Shown piece by piece: positions 8,934-20,035 of a stretch of DNA of 64,000 bases; within the stretch, counting starts at the first letter, position 1; each line of letters begins with the position of its first letter. Source of the DNA: Denitromonas iodatirespirans (GTDB taxonomy: Bacteria > Pseudomonadota > Gammaproteobacteria > Burkholderiales > Rhodocyclaceae). The notes under the pieces are model-generated. The model worked only from the letters and a program-made list of their open reading frames with translations, had not been told where the DNA came from and did no database searches. A program made the translations under genes and the position numbers. The stretch is taken from positions 124,001-188,000 of the forward strand of contig NZ_JAEKFT010000006.1 of NCBI RefSeq assembly GCF_018524365.1. The letters run 5' to 3'.

Positions 8934-9716
8934 TCAGTGGCTGGTGCCGAGGTAGGCGGAAATCACGTCCGGGTTGTTCTTCACCTCGTCCGGTTCGCCG
9001 TCGCCGATCTTCTTGCCGTAATCGAGCACCACCACGCGGTCGGAGATGTCCATCACCACGCCCATGTCATGCTCGATGAGCACGATGGTGGTGCCAAACT
9101 GGTCATTCACATCGAGGATGAAGCGGCACATGTCCTGCTTCTCTTCCACGTTCATGCCGGCCATGGGTTCGTCGAGCAGCAGCAGGCTCGGCTCGGCGGC
9201 CAGCGCGCGGCCCAGCTCGACCCGCTTCTGCAGGCCGTAGGGCAGGCGACCCACCGGCGTCTTGCGGATGCTCTGGATTTCGAGGAAGTCGATCACCTCC
9301 TCCACTTTGCGGCGGTGCTCGATCTCCTCCTTGCGCGCCGCCCCCCAGTGCAGGGCGTGCTGAAAGAGGTTGCATGTCATCTTCAGGTTGCGCCCGGTCA
9401 TGATGTTGTCGAGCACGCTCATGCCCTTGAACAGCGCGATGTTCTGGAAGGTGCGGGCAATGCCCTGCTTGGCCGCCTTGTGCGGCTCCATGTCGCGACG
9501 CACCTCGCCGCGGAAGGTGACCTGCCCTTCCTGCGGGTGATAGACGCCGTTGATGACGTTGAGCATCGAGCTCTTGCCGGCGCCGTTGGGGCCGATGATC
9601 GAGCGGATCTCGTGCTCGCGCACGTCGAAACTGATGTTGGTGAGCGCCTTGACCCCGCCGAAGGAGAGCGAAATGCCCTCCATCTTCAGGACGACGTCGC
9701 CGATTTCCCGTGCCAT
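8934..9716 (-). CDS. livG: HAAT ABC transporter ATP-binding protein (LivG-type)
   Basis: 260-residue ATPase, second nucleotide-binding subunit of the importer. It shows Walker A GPNGAGKSS, the LivG-type signature LPYGLQKRVELGRAL, Walker B LLLLDEPMAGMN and the C-terminal DYGKKIGDGEPDEVKNNPDVISAYLG block typical of LivG. It starts 15 bases downstream of the acyl-CoA ligase stop, so the two are almost certainly in one transcript. Confidence 0.94.
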   Translation of the reverse strand: MAREIGDVVLKMEGISLSFGGVKALTNISFDVREHEIRSIIGPNGAGKSSMLNVINGVYHPQEGQVTFRGEVRRDMEPHKAAKQGIARTFQNIALFKGMSVLDNIMTGRNLKMTCNLFQHALHWGAARKEEIEHRRKVEEVIDFLEIQSIRKTPVGRLPYGLQKRVELGRALAAEPSLLLLDEPMAGMNVEEKQDMCRFILDVNDQFGTTIVLIEHDMGVVMDISDRVVVLDYGKKIGDGEPDEVKNNPDVISAYLGTSH

Positions 9717-9731
9717 GTTGTCTCCTCGCGC

Positions 9732-11696
9732 TCAGGCGGCCGTCTTTGCGGCCTGCGGGGCGAAGGTCTTCGCCTCTTCGATCTTCAGGTCGGCAGCGAT
9801 CTTGCCCTGACGACCATCCTCGTATTTCACTTCGGTCTCGATGTGCTGCTCGGTCTTGCCCGAGTACAGCGCATCGATCAGCACCGCATAGCGTTCCGAG
9901 ACGAACTTGCGACGCACCTTGCGGGTGCGGGTCAGCTCGCCGTCGTCGGCGTCCAGCTCCTTGTGCAGGATCAGGAAGCGCTTGATCTGCGAGTCGGCCA
10001 TCATCGGGTCGGCCGCCAGTTGTGCGTTGATCTCCTCCACGCACTCCTTGATCAGCTGCATCACCATCGGCTGGGCGGCCAGATCGGTATAGCCCGAGTA
10101 GGCCAGGCCGCGGCGCTCGACATAGTTGCCCACGGCTTCGAGGTCGATGTTGATGAAGGCGGTGACGAAGTCGCGCTCGTTGCCGAAGGCCACGGCTTCC
10201 TTGACGTGCTGGAAGAACTTGAGCTTGTTCTCGATGTAGTTGGGCGCAAAGATGCTGCCGCTGTTGAGCTTGCCCACGTCCTTGGCGCGATCGATGATCT
10301 TCAGGTGGCCGTCGTCATCGAAGAAGCCGGCGTCGCCGGTGAGGAAGTAGCCGTCCTCGTTGAGCGACTCGGCGGTCGCATCCGGGCGCTTGTAGTAGGC
10401 CTTGAGCAGCATCGGGCCCTTGACCAGGATCTCGCCGTTCTCGGCCAGCTTGACCTCCACGCCCGGCGCCGGCTTGCCCACCGAATCGAGCTTGATCTGG
10501 CCGTCCGGCTGCAGGCACACATAGGCGCAGGTTTCGGTCTGGCCATAGAGCTGCTTGAGGTTGATGCCGATCGAGCGATAGAAGCGGAACAGGTCCGGCC
10601 CGATCGCCGCGCCGGCGGTGTAGGCCACGCGGATGCGCGAGAAGCCCAGCACGTTCTTGAGCGGGCCGTAGACCAGCAGGTTGCCCAGCCAGTACTGGAA
10701 GCGATCGGCGGTCGACACCGGCAGCCCGTCGAGGATCTCGGCGCCGCAGCGCTTGGCCACCTCCATGAAGTGCCCGAAGATCTTGCGCTTGATCCAGCTG
10801 GCGTCTTCCATGCGGATCAACACCGTGGTGAGCAGGTTCTCGAACACCCTCGGCGGGGCGAAATAGTAGGTGGGGCCGATCTCGCGCAGATCGGTCATCA
10901 CCGTCTCGCCCGATTCCGGGCAGTTGATGGTGAAGCCCGACACCATCGCCTGGGCATAGGAGAACAGGTGGTCGCCCACCCAGGCCATCGGCAGGTAGGA
11001 GAGGATGTCCTCGCTCTCGGTGAGCTTGTCGAACTGGCAGCCGCCCTTGGCCGACTGGATGAAGGCGTCGTGCGTCTGGCACACGCCCTTCGGCTTGCCG
11101 GTGGTGCCCGAGGTGTACAGCATCACCGACACATCGTCCGGCTGGCCCTTGCGGATCTCGCCGTCGAGGAAGTCCGGCTGCGCCTTGTCATGCGCCGTGC
11201 CCATCGCCTGCAACTCGTCCAGACCGAGCAGGAAGGTCTCGGCGTAGTGGCGCATGCCGCGCGGATCGTCGTAGATCACATGCTCGAGCAGCGGTGCCTG
11301 CTCGCGGATCTCGAGCATCTTGTCGACCTGCTCCTGATCCTCGACCACCACGAACTTGATCTCGGCATCCTGCAGCACATAGGCCATTTCCTCGGCCACC
11401 GCGTCCTGGTACATCATCACCGGGATGCCGCCCAGGCACTGGCAGGCCGCCACCGACCAGTACAAGCGCGGCCGGTTGTCGCCGATGATGCCGAGACGGT
11501 CGCCGCGCTTGAAGCCCAGCTCGGCCAGACCGCAGGCGATGGCGCGCACGTTCTGCGCCACTTCCGCCCAGCTATAGGTCTGCCAGATGCCGTATTCCTT
11601 CTCGCGCATCGCCGGCCGGTTCGGCCGCTGTTGAGCATGCTGCATCAACAGGCGCGGAAATGTGTTCAGTTCATCCTGCCCACGGGGGTCCGACAT
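9732..11696 (-). CDS. Long-chain-type acyl-CoA synthetase / AMP-dependent ligase
   Basis: 654-residue adenylate-forming CoA ligase at the head of the transporter cluster. Motifs seen: P-loop-like YTSGTTGKPKGV, YGQTETCAY, the GEILVKGPMLLKAYYK block, and YFLTGDAGFFDDDGHLKIIDR followed by KDVGKLNSGSIFAPNYIEN. Size and the FxLTGD spacing resemble bacterial long-chain fatty acyl-CoA ligases (FAA1-like) often found next to HAAT transporters. The ATG at 11696 has AGGAGGAG upstream; an in-frame TTG further upstream was rejected. It would trap the imported acid as a CoA thioester; the substrate (fatty, aromatic or dicarboxylic) cannot be fixed from sequence. Confidence 0.9.
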   Translation of the reverse strand: MSDPRGQDELNTFPRLLMQHAQQRPNRPAMREKEYGIWQTYSWAEVAQNVRAIACGLAELGFKRGDRLGIIGDNRPRLYWSVAACQCLGGIPVMMYQDAVAEEMAYVLQDAEIKFVVVEDQEQVDKMLEIREQAPLLEHVIYDDPRGMRHYAETFLLGLDELQAMGTAHDKAQPDFLDGEIRKGQPDDVSVMLYTSGTTGKPKGVCQTHDAFIQSAKGGCQFDKLTESEDILSYLPMAWVGDHLFSYAQAMVSGFTINCPESGETVMTDLREIGPTYYFAPPRVFENLLTTVLIRMEDASWIKRKIFGHFMEVAKRCGAEILDGLPVSTADRFQYWLGNLLVYGPLKNVLGFSRIRVAYTAGAAIGPDLFRFYRSIGINLKQLYGQTETCAYVCLQPDGQIKLDSVGKPAPGVEVKLAENGEILVKGPMLLKAYYKRPDATAESLNEDGYFLTGDAGFFDDDGHLKIIDRAKDVGKLNSGSIFAPNYIENKLKFFQHVKEAVAFGNERDFVTAFINIDLEAVGNYVERRGLAYSGYTDLAAQPMVMQLIKECVEEINAQLAADPMMADSQIKRFLILHKELDADDGELTRTRKVRRKFVSERYAVLIDALYSGKTEQHIETEVKYEDGRQGKIAADLKIEEAKTFAPQAAKTAA

Positions 11697-11805
11697 GCCC
11701 GTCTCCTCCTTTGGTGTCTCTTGTCTTTTTGCCGCGGCGCCGTGGTGTTGTTGGCGTCCGGGGGGCCGGGGGCCCTTTTCGAGGCTGGAGTCTCGCAGCG
11801 CATGT

Positions 11806-11848
11806 TTGCGCAACTATTTTCAGAATGTACGCAATTGTGACAATTGCG
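11806..11848. promoter_or_regulatory. Candidate operator: palindrome upstream of the ligase/transporter operon
   Basis: Perfect 19-base odd palindrome CGCAATTGTGACAATTGCG at 11830-11848, with a separate palindromic TTGCGCAA at 11806-11813. They lie in the 235-base gap between the divergent ligase operon (minus) and the BrkB-like gene (plus). A weak minus-strand -35 (TTGTCA) falls inside the palindrome. A dyad of this size at a divergent promoter is typical of a repressor site; the regulator is not identified. Confidence 0.45.
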
Positions 11849-11931
11849 CCCCGCCGTCACGACAGCTGCCACACGGCATACGCAAGCGGGTTAAAGTAGG
11901 CACTCCATCCGCCCGACCGACGACGACGCCC

Positions 11932-12927
11932 GTGACCCGCCTCACCCGTTTTCTTCGCTACGCCCTGGTGCCCTGGCGCGCCGCGCGCAAATGGGGCGAC
12001 GACCGCTGCGCCACCTATGCCGCCGCGCTCGCCTACTACTCCGCCTTCTCGCTGGCCCCGGTGCTGGTCATCGCCGTTTCGGTGGCCGGGCTGATCTTCG
12101 GCGCCGACACCGCCAGCGAGCGCATCGTCGGCGAACTCGAAGCGCTCATCGGCGCCGACGGCGCCCGCCTCATCGCCCGCCTAGTCACCGCCAGCCAGCA
12201 ATCCGGCCAGGGCGGACTCGCCGCGGCGGTCAGCACGCTCGTCACGCTGATCGGCGCCACCGGCCTGTTCGTCCAGATGGGCCACGCCTTCGAAGCCGTC
12301 TTCGGCCATCCGTCCCGGGATCGCAGCGCCTGGATGAAGCAACTCATCGGCCGGCTGCGCGGGCTCACCGTGGTCATCGGCATCGGCTTCCTGCTGATGG
12401 TCTCGCTGGTCGCCAGCGCCGCCATCCTGGCCGTGGGCGAATACGCCACGCGCGGCATCCAGGCGCTGCTGTGGCTCGCCACCGCGCTGCAGATCGGCAT
12501 CTCGCTGGCCCTGCAAAGCAGCATGATCGGCATCATCTACAAGGTATTGGTGCCCACCCGGCTGTCGACCCGCGCCCTGATGATCGGCGCCGTGCTCACC
12601 GCCGTCCTGTTCGAGGTCGGCAAATGGGCCATCGGCCTGTACCTGGGCCGCAGCAACACCGCCGCCACCTTCGGCCCGGCCGGCTCGCTCGCCATCGTGC
12701 TGCTGTGGGTGTACTACGTGTCGCTGATCCTGCTGTATGGCGCTGAGATCACCTTCCAGCTCAACCGCATCGACCATGTCGGCGACCGGCATTTCCGGCG
12801 GCAGAAGAAACAGAAAAAGGCGGCCGCACCGCGAGAGGCGCCGGAGGCGCTAGTCGAGACGCCCGCCGCCGAGGCCACCCCCGCCCTGCTCAAACCCCCC
12901 GCCACCGAAGGGGCGCCCAGCCGGTAG
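11932..12927 (+). CDS. YihY/BrkB family inner-membrane protein
   Basis: 331-residue polytopic protein of the YihY/BrkB (former RNase BN) family. Conserved N-terminal ALAYYSAFSLAPVLVIAVSVAGLIFG and C-terminal FGPAGSLAIVLLWVYYVSLILLYGAEITF are both present, with about six membrane segments between. The C-terminus is a basic then Ala/Pro/Glu-rich cytoplasmic tail (FRRQKKQKKAAAPREAPEAL). The start is taken as GTG at 11932, since the frame upstream has no plausible start near the conserved region. Function unknown in the family; transport or envelope roles have been suggested. Confidence 0.88.
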   Translation: MTRLTRFLRYALVPWRAARKWGDDRCATYAAALAYYSAFSLAPVLVIAVSVAGLIFGADTASERIVGELEALIGADGARLIARLVTASQQSGQGGLAAAVSTLVTLIGATGLFVQMGHAFEAVFGHPSRDRSAWMKQLIGRLRGLTVVIGIGFLLMVSLVASAAILAVGEYATRGIQALLWLATALQIGISLALQSSMIGIIYKVLVPTRLSTRALMIGAVLTAVLFEVGKWAIGLYLGRSNTAATFGPAGSLAIVLLWVYYVSLILLYGAEITFQLNRIDHVGDRHFRRQKKQKKAAAPREAPEALVETPAAEATPALLKPPATEGAPSR

Positions 12928-13013
12928 CCCGGTCGAGGGCCGAAGGCCCGACACCGGGATCACGGCCCACGCAACCACCGACCCCGGATGTCGCGGCGCG
13001 CGACCCGGGCTAC
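12924..13013. repeat. REP-like inverted repeat (GTAGCCCGG family)
   Basis: GTAGCCCGG at 12924-12932 is repeated inverted as CCGGGCTAC at 13005-13013, with further complementary blocks between (GGGCCGAAGGCCC, CACCGGG). The left arm starts at the stop codon of the BrkB-like gene. The same type of GTAGCCCGG...CCGGGCTACG unit recurs at 30127 and 30427, so it is a dispersed REP-like element of this genome. Confidence 0.6.
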
Positions 13014-13071
13014 GCCCCGATTCAAACCGCCGACCGGCAAAGAGCCGCCTGCATAACAAGGCGCGACGCCC

Positions 13072-13542
13072 TCAACTTCTCGGCGACTCGAAACACCGCG
13101 CCCGCGCGATCTCGTAGTCGAGACGCACATCCTTCGCACCACGCATCGCCGCGGCAAACGCAGCATCTTCCGTCGACTCAGTCGCCGAGCGCGCCATCAC
13201 AGCCTGCCGCGACGCCTGCATCGCCCGCACCAACTGCTCGCCCACCCGTGCCGCACAGCCCGACGCCGGCACCCGGGCCACCGTCTGTTCGGCCTCGGCC
13301 ATTTCGCGGATCGGGCCGGCCGCCGCCTCGCCCGGCGCCTTCAGTGCGGCATCGAGGGCGCGTGCCCAGCGCCGATCCGCGCGGTCGTACTCGGCAAAGG
13401 CCGCCTGCACCCGCGCCATGGCCTGGCGCTTGTCGTAGATGTCGTAGCCGGTCCGCCCCATGAACGCCAGCACGAAGAGCACCACGCCGATCAGCACCCA
13501 CGGTATCCGGCGTCGCTTCGGCACGCCTGCTCGATCTGTCAT
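13072..13542 (-). CDS. Membrane-anchored hypothetical protein
   Basis: 156-residue protein with a basic N-terminus (MTDRAGVPKRRR), one transmembrane helix (WVLIGVVLFVLAFMG, about residues 14-29) and an alpha-helical, Ala-rich periplasmic part with two cysteines (ASGCAARVGEQ and ARARCFES). I do not recognise a family. The start at 13542 is preferred because AGGG lies about 5 bases upstream; other in-frame ATGs are at 13545 and 13560. It is divergent from the thioredoxin-like gene. Confidence 0.6.
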   Translation of the reverse strand: MTDRAGVPKRRRIPWVLIGVVLFVLAFMGRTGYDIYDKRQAMARVQAAFAEYDRADRRWARALDAALKAPGEAAAGPIREMAEAEQTVARVPASGCAARVGEQLVRAMQASRQAVMARSATESTEDAAFAAAMRGAKDVRLDYEIARARCFESPRS

Positions 13543-13690
13543 CATTGCCCTCATGGCCATCCATTCGCCGACAGTCTGACAGCATGTCGGCCGGCGGCGG
13601 GCAAAAGGACGGTTTCCGGCGCGGTGCAAGATCGTCCGACGGCGCCCGGATGGCGCTGCGCTGCATCCCCTCGGCCCCCAGGAGACCCGC

Positions 13691-14236
13691 ATGCTTCTCG
13701 ACACCCCGATCTGCGACTTCGGCTGGCAAGCCCCCGATTTCACGCTGCCAGACCCCGACGGCATGTCCTACACCCTGTCCGAACAGCTGGGCGACAAGGG
13801 CGTGCTGATTGCCTTCATCTGCAACCACTGCCCCTATGTGCAAGCCATTGCGGACCGCCTGGCCGACGACGCCCGCACGCTGCAGGCCGAGGGCATCGGC
13901 GTGCTGGCCGTGATGTCGAACGACGCCACCCAGGTGCCGCTCGACAGCCCGGCGAACATGAAGCGCTTCGCCGCGGAACACGGCTTCAGCTTTCCCTATC
14001 TGGTCGATGCGACCCAGCAGGTCGGTCGCACCTACGGGGCGGTGTGCACGCCGGACTTCTTCGGTCTGAACAAGGACGGCGAACTGCAGTACCGCGGCCG
14101 CCTGGACGATGCCGGCCGGGGCAATCCGACCAAGCGCAACCGCGAACTGGTCGACGCCATGCGGCTGATCGCTGCCACCGGGCAAGGCCCGCGCGAGCAA
14201 ACGCCCAGCATGGGCTGTTCGATCAAGTGGCGATGA
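13691..14236 (+). CDS. Thioredoxin-like / AhpC-TSA family protein
   Basis: 181-residue thioredoxin-fold protein. The N-terminal APDFTLPDPDG block is typical of the redoxin group. The presumed redox site is CNHCPYV, a CxxC in the first alpha/beta unit, and the cis-proline region is YGAVCTPDFFGL. There is no signal peptide, so it is cytoplasmic. This matches the widespread 'thioredoxin family protein' with CxHCP(Y/F)V whose substrates are unknown; disulfide reductase or peroxiredoxin-like activity is plausible. An AGGAG-type ribosome site precedes the ATG. Confidence 0.88.
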   Translation: MLLDTPICDFGWQAPDFTLPDPDGMSYTLSEQLGDKGVLIAFICNHCPYVQAIADRLADDARTLQAEGIGVLAVMSNDATQVPLDSPANMKRFAAEHGFSFPYLVDATQQVGRTYGAVCTPDFFGLNKDGELQYRGRLDDAGRGNPTKRNRELVDAMRLIAATGQGPREQTPSMGCSIKWR

Positions 14237-14287
14237 GCCCGCCCGCGGAAGCCGCCAGGCGGCATCCGGGGGCGGTGCGGGCGCGCA

Positions 14288-15940
14288 TCACAGCTTGAAG
14301 GCGGCGAACTTCTCCATCGTGCTGCGCGACACCAGGGCCACCTGGTCCACCGTCTTGCGCGCTTCGCGCAGGGCGGCATCGGTTTCCTGGACCCGCCCGG
14401 TGATGCCCTCGGTGTTCTGCGCGATGGACGAGGTGGCGCTGCGCTGTTCGTTGATCGACAGGGCAACCTCGCTCATGCGGTTGGCCACGGCGGTGATCTT
14501 GCTGCCGATCTCCGAAATCTTGCCGCGCGCGTCTTCGGTCAGGCTGACGCTGCTCTCCACCGTCGCGACGGTCTGCTCCATGAAGCCGACGGCCTGCTGC
14601 GTTTCGTCGCGCATGCCGTCGAGCATGGTGGTGATTTCCAGCGTGGCCTTGCCGGTGCGCTCGGCCAGCTTGCGCACTTCGTCGGCCACCACGGCAAAAC
14701 CGCGCCCCTGTTCGCCGGCACGGGCCGCTTCGATGGCGGCATTGAGCGCCAGCAGATTGGTCTGGTCGGCGATCTCGCGGATCACCCCGACAATGCCGGT
14801 GATGTCGCCCGAGCGGCGGTCCAGGCCGCCGAGCACGTCGGCCAGCTCGCGCACCCGCCGGGCCGCTTCGACAGCCTGCGCGGCAATGGTGGTCACGCCC
14901 TCCGCGGTGGCCACGGTCAGCTCACCCGTGCTGTGCGCCAGCGCTTCGGCATCGTTGCTGTTGTCGGCGATATGGGAGACGCTCACCGTGATCTGCTCGA
15001 CGCTGGCGGCGTTGGCGGTGGTGATATCGGCCAACGCCTCCGAGCGATCGGAGATGTCGTTGATGCTCGCTTCAAGCTTTCGCACGCCATCGGTCAGCTT
15101 GTCCGCATCGCCGAGCAGCTGACGGAACATCCCGCCCAGGCTGTCCAGCAGCTGGTTGAAACTGGCCGCCATCTGGCCCAGTTCGTCCTTCGAATTGATC
15201 GGGAGACGAACCGTCAGGTCACCCCCGCCAGCCGACAATTCCTTCAAGCGCGCATTCAGGTTGCGCAGCGGCGTGAGCACCAGCTTGGGCATCAACAGCA
15301 GCACCGCGAGTATCGTGGCCACCACGACCGCGCTGATGACCAGCGTGCCGACATAGGCGGCATGGGCCGAGCTTTCTGCCCGCGCTTCGCTGGTCGTGGC
15401 CCCATTGACCACGATTTCGGACAACTTGTCGATCTGGTCGCGCATGCTGTCGAACTGCTTGGCGGCCTCGCCAAAGCTCAGGCTGCGCGCTTCGGCAACG
15501 GCGGCCTCGTCGCCGCTTTTGAGCAAGGTGACGATCCGGTCGCTGCTGGCCTCCCAGGCTCGCCGATCGCTTTCGTACTGTTTGAGCAGCGGGGCGGTCG
15601 CCGCAGCGGTGGCCGGCAACTGCGCGACGATGGCGGCGAACTTTCCGACACGGGTCGCGGACTGCTGTCGGTTTTCGTCGATTTGCGCCTGCCATTTGGC
15701 GTGCTGCCCATCGTTGCCGGAGCTCAGCCAGGAGCGTTCCGCCACGAGCACCTGGTAGAGATCCCGATCGGCTTCGAGCAGCACCGAAATGGCCGGCAAG
15801 TAGCGGGCACCTACTTCAATGGTGAGCGCCTCGGCGTTTCTGGCGCTGTGGATCCCGAACACGCTCAGCACGAGGGACATCGCCCCCATGAAGAGGATCG
15901 GGCCAATGATCTTCCAACGGACGGACAGGTTCGAAAGCAT
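14288..15940 (-). CDS. Methyl-accepting chemotaxis protein
   Basis: 550-residue transmembrane chemoreceptor. TM1 is at about residues 10-30 ([20 protein letters not shown]), followed by a helical periplasmic sensor of about 160 residues. TM2 is near residues 193-212 ([20 protein letters not shown]), followed by a HAMP domain. The signalling domain contains the highly conserved hairpin tip [43 protein letters not shown]. No CheR/CheB-tethering pentapeptide is seen (it ends MEKFAAFKL). It is a solitary gene with no che genes nearby. The helical sensor suggests a 4HB-type ligand domain; the ligand is unknown. Confidence 0.95.
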   Translation of the reverse strand: MLSNLSVRWKIIGPILFMGAMSLVLSVFGIHSARNAEALTIEVGARYLPAISVLLEADRDLYQVLVAERSWLSSGNDGQHAKWQAQIDENRQQSATRVGKFAAIVAQLPATAAATAPLLKQYESDRRAWEASSDRIVTLLKSGDEAAVAEARSLSFGEAAKQFDSMRDQIDKLSEIVVNGATTSEARAESSAHAAYVGTLVISAVVVATILAVLLLMPKLVLTPLRNLNARLKELSAGGGDLTVRLPINSKDELGQMAASFNQLLDSLGGMFRQLLGDADKLTDGVRKLEASINDISDRSEALADITTANAASVEQITVSVSHIADNSNDAEALAHSTGELTVATAEGVTTIAAQAVEAARRVRELADVLGGLDRRSGDITGIVGVIREIADQTNLLALNAAIEAARAGEQGRGFAVVADEVRKLAERTGKATLEITTMLDGMRDETQQAVGFMEQTVATVESSVSLTEDARGKISEIGSKITAVANRMSEVALSINEQRSATSSIAQNTEGITGRVQETDAALREARKTVDQVALVSRSTMEKFAAFKL

Positions 15941-16316
15941 GGCGGTTGTTCTCCTGGTGGCTCATGGGCGCACGCGGTGTCTGGGCGGATCGTTCGGCGG
16001 TGACACGCCAAACGCCCTGCGCACCACGGCGTGCTTTTTTATTTGATTGCGACGCCCCCGGAAGCAACTGAAGGGGTTATCTATACCGTTCGTCGTATAT
16101 CGGTGACGCATCGGCACCCGCCTACGCCCCACCCGGACGGGCAGCGAGCGCACGTCGCCACCGCGAATCGCTTTGCCCTCATCGTCCCCGTTTACCGCCA
16201 ACCTGACAGACAGTCTTCCTGGATTCCACCGCGCGGCATCCGGGCGACGAACCTGATTCTTCACCCATGACGCGGGTCCAGCACACACGCCTTTTGAGAT
16301 GCCCCACAAACCAATA
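15941..16316. other. Intergenic region without identified feature
   Basis: 376 bases between the chemoreceptor start and the end of the small membrane-protein gene. It must hold the receptor promoter (minus strand). I looked for a sigma-28 type promoter (TAAA...GCCGATAA) and found only a CCGATAT half without a matching -35, so I make no call. No small ORF with a credible ribosome site was seen. Confidence 0.5.
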
Positions 16317-16577
16317 TCAAGGACGCCGCCGGACCACCCACAACCCCACAACCGTCATCAGCGTCACGACCGGAATGCTCACAGCAAGCCCGATCAAGAT
16401 TTCAAGGTCAGCCACATCCTCGGCATTCTGGGCACCGTATGCGTCAAGCAGATAGCTGACCCAAGGCCCGGGCAGCGCGGGAAAGATGTCGGGATAAGCA
16501 AACCATAGACGCGTCAGGGCGACGGAAGCAGCCGCTATCCACGCGAGCACGGCCAGGACCAGGAACAGGCGCTTCAC
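16317..16577 (-). CDS. Small two-helix membrane protein, candidate immunity partner of the Tlde1-like gene
   Basis: 86-residue protein with an N-terminal membrane helix (LFLVLAVLAWIAAASVALTRLW), a middle of about 30 residues predicted periplasmic, and a second helix (ILIGLAVSIPVVTLMTVVGLWVV) ending in VVRRRP. It starts with GTG, overlapping the stop of the upstream DUF2778-type gene (GTGA, 16574-16577), so the two are translationally coupled. I recognise no family. In Tlde1 (L,D-transpeptidase-like effector) loci the gene next to the toxin encodes an envelope immunity protein, so that role is inferred from position and topology only. Confidence 0.7.
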   Translation of the reverse strand: MKRLFLVLAVLAWIAAASVALTRLWFAYPDIFPALPGPWVSYLLDAYGAQNAEDVADLEILIGLAVSIPVVTLMTVVGLWVVRRRP

Positions 16578-17037
16578 GAGACCACCACCTTGCCGTATGC
16601 CTTCAAGAGAGTCCCCGGAACAGGCACCGGTACTGAGCCCCGGATGAGCGCCTGAAGATGCTGAAACCCAGACGCCGAATCGACCGTGATGCAGCCTTCA
16701 CTGATGCCAAGCGGTCCTTTCGGATGCAATCTGAACTGGCCTCTCTTCACTGCATCGCAATAGGTTTCGTCATCAATGCGACCATCGTTGGCATAGAGCG
16801 CAAACCACATCTTCCGGTCACTGAAGAGATCCCGGAACGCACCGAGCAGGCCGCCCGACTGGCGATCGAGGATGAAGTAGGTACCTGGCGGGATTGGGCC
16901 GACACCGGAATGACAGGCGAACTCCCGCCTGTTCGCATGGTCGCCACGGCGGAGAAGGCCGCAAAGGCCTGCCCCCGACAACGCAGTTCGCTCATCGGCT
17001 CTCCATTCAACGCAAATGTGCAATCGATCAACGCCAT
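16574..17037 (-). pseudogene. Tlde1-like DUF2778 (L,D-transpeptidase-type) protein, frameshifted
   Basis: Two overlapping frames together make one DUF2778 protein. The first, from ATG 17037, reads MALIDCTFALNGEPMSELRC and ends its family match at AFS. The second, read to the stop at 16574, resumes as RGDHANRREFACHSGVGPIPPGTYFILDRQSGG and continues to the active-site region RLHPKGPLGISEGCITV, which keeps the His and Cys of the family motif (H...SxGC). The break lies at about 16948-16953, in TTCTCCGCCGTGG; adding one G would restore AFSGRGDHANR. Tlde1 enzymes are T6SS effectors that attack peptidoglycan stem peptides. Either a pseudogene or a single-base sequencing error. Confidence 0.75.
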
Positions 17038-17243
17038 CGTCCTTTAAAGGCTCTTTCTGGTCACAACCCTCATTGCGCCACCACCCAGGTGCTACGGGCA
17101 TTCTGGGCGACGCACCACAACGAATCCATGGACGACATTAGCATAATTTCGAGCCATGGCCTGAAGCGCCGGTTCCAGCCTTTACTTGCAATCTCTGATT
17201 GCCTTGGACAAAATAACCAAGCGCTTGCTTGCTTAAAAATTAA

Positions 17244-19295
<2,052 letters not shown>

Positions 19296-19297
19296 GC

Positions 19298-19891
19298 ATG
19301 CCGCGACGCAAGACCGAACCGGCCGCCGAGGCCAACCGCCGCACCGAGGTGCTGCGTGCGGCGGCCCGCTTGTTTGTCGAAAAAGGCTTCGAGGCCACCA
19401 CCACGCGCGACATCGCCGAAGCCGCCGGCATGCGCTCGGGCAGCCCCTTCTACCATTTCAGGAGCAAGCTCGATCTGCTCAAGGCGGTGATCCTCGAAGG
19501 CCTGGCCGCCAGCGAGGCGCGCCAGCAGGCGGCAATTGCCGGCGTCGACGATCCGCTCGACCGCCTGCACCGGCTGGTACGCGCGCACCTGGGCAGCCTC
19601 TTCGAGCATGACACCAACGCCCCGCTGCTGATCGGCGAAACCCGCGCCCTCGACGCCGCCGCCCGGCGCCAGATCGCCGAGGCCTTCGACCGCTACCAGA
19701 TCCCCTGGCAGCAGACGCTGGACGCGCTGGTGGCGCAGGGCACCCTCACCAGCGCCGCGCCGCCGCTGCGGCTGTGGCTGTTCGGCATGCTCAACTGGAG
19801 CACCCACTGGTACCGGCCCGACGGCGCCATGACCCTGGACGCGCTGGCCGACAGCGCCGTGGCGATGCTGCTCGGGCAGGCGCCGGGCTGA
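19298..19891 (+). CDS. TetR/AcrR family transcriptional regulator
   Basis: 197-residue regulator. The N-terminal HTH covers about residues 15-60 (EVLRAAARLFVEKGFEATTTRDIAEAAGMRSGSPFYHFRSKLDLL), followed by an all-helical ligand domain (LFEHDTNAPLLIGETRALDAAARRQIAEAFDRYQIPWQ). It starts 2 bases after fadH and probably controls that gene or fatty-acid degradation genes, by analogy with acyl-CoA-responsive TetR proteins (inference). Confidence 0.93.
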   Translation: MPRRKTEPAAEANRRTEVLRAAARLFVEKGFEATTTRDIAEAAGMRSGSPFYHFRSKLDLLKAVILEGLAASEARQQAAIAGVDDPLDRLHRLVRAHLGSLFEHDTNAPLLIGETRALDAAARRQIAEAFDRYQIPWQQTLDALVAQGTLTSAAPPLRLWLFGMLNWSTHWYRPDGAMTLDALADSAVAMLLGQAPG

Positions 19892-20035
19892 AGCGCCCTC
19901 CCCCGCGATCCGGGCCAGGCTGGCCGCCGCTGCGACATGCGTCACGCCGCAGCACGCCGGCCGCGCTTCGGCTTGGGCATGGATGCGGGTTAGACTGGGA
20001 GCGTCCGAGCCCCGCCCGATGAGGAGCCGATGCCC

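Noticed and set aside
8496-11840. 1114-residue plus-strand open frame
   Set aside because: Antisense to livH, livG and the acyl-CoA ligase, all of which have intact motifs; the composition is that of a shadow frame.
15941-16316. Sigma-28 promoter for the chemoreceptor
   Set aside because: Only a CCGATAT partial match on the minus strand, without a TAAA element at the right distance.
16574-17101. A single intact 175-residue gene reading from 17101
   Set aside because: Its N-terminal part has no family similarity, while the other frame from 17037 supplies the expected DUF2778 start, so a frameshift is the better reading.
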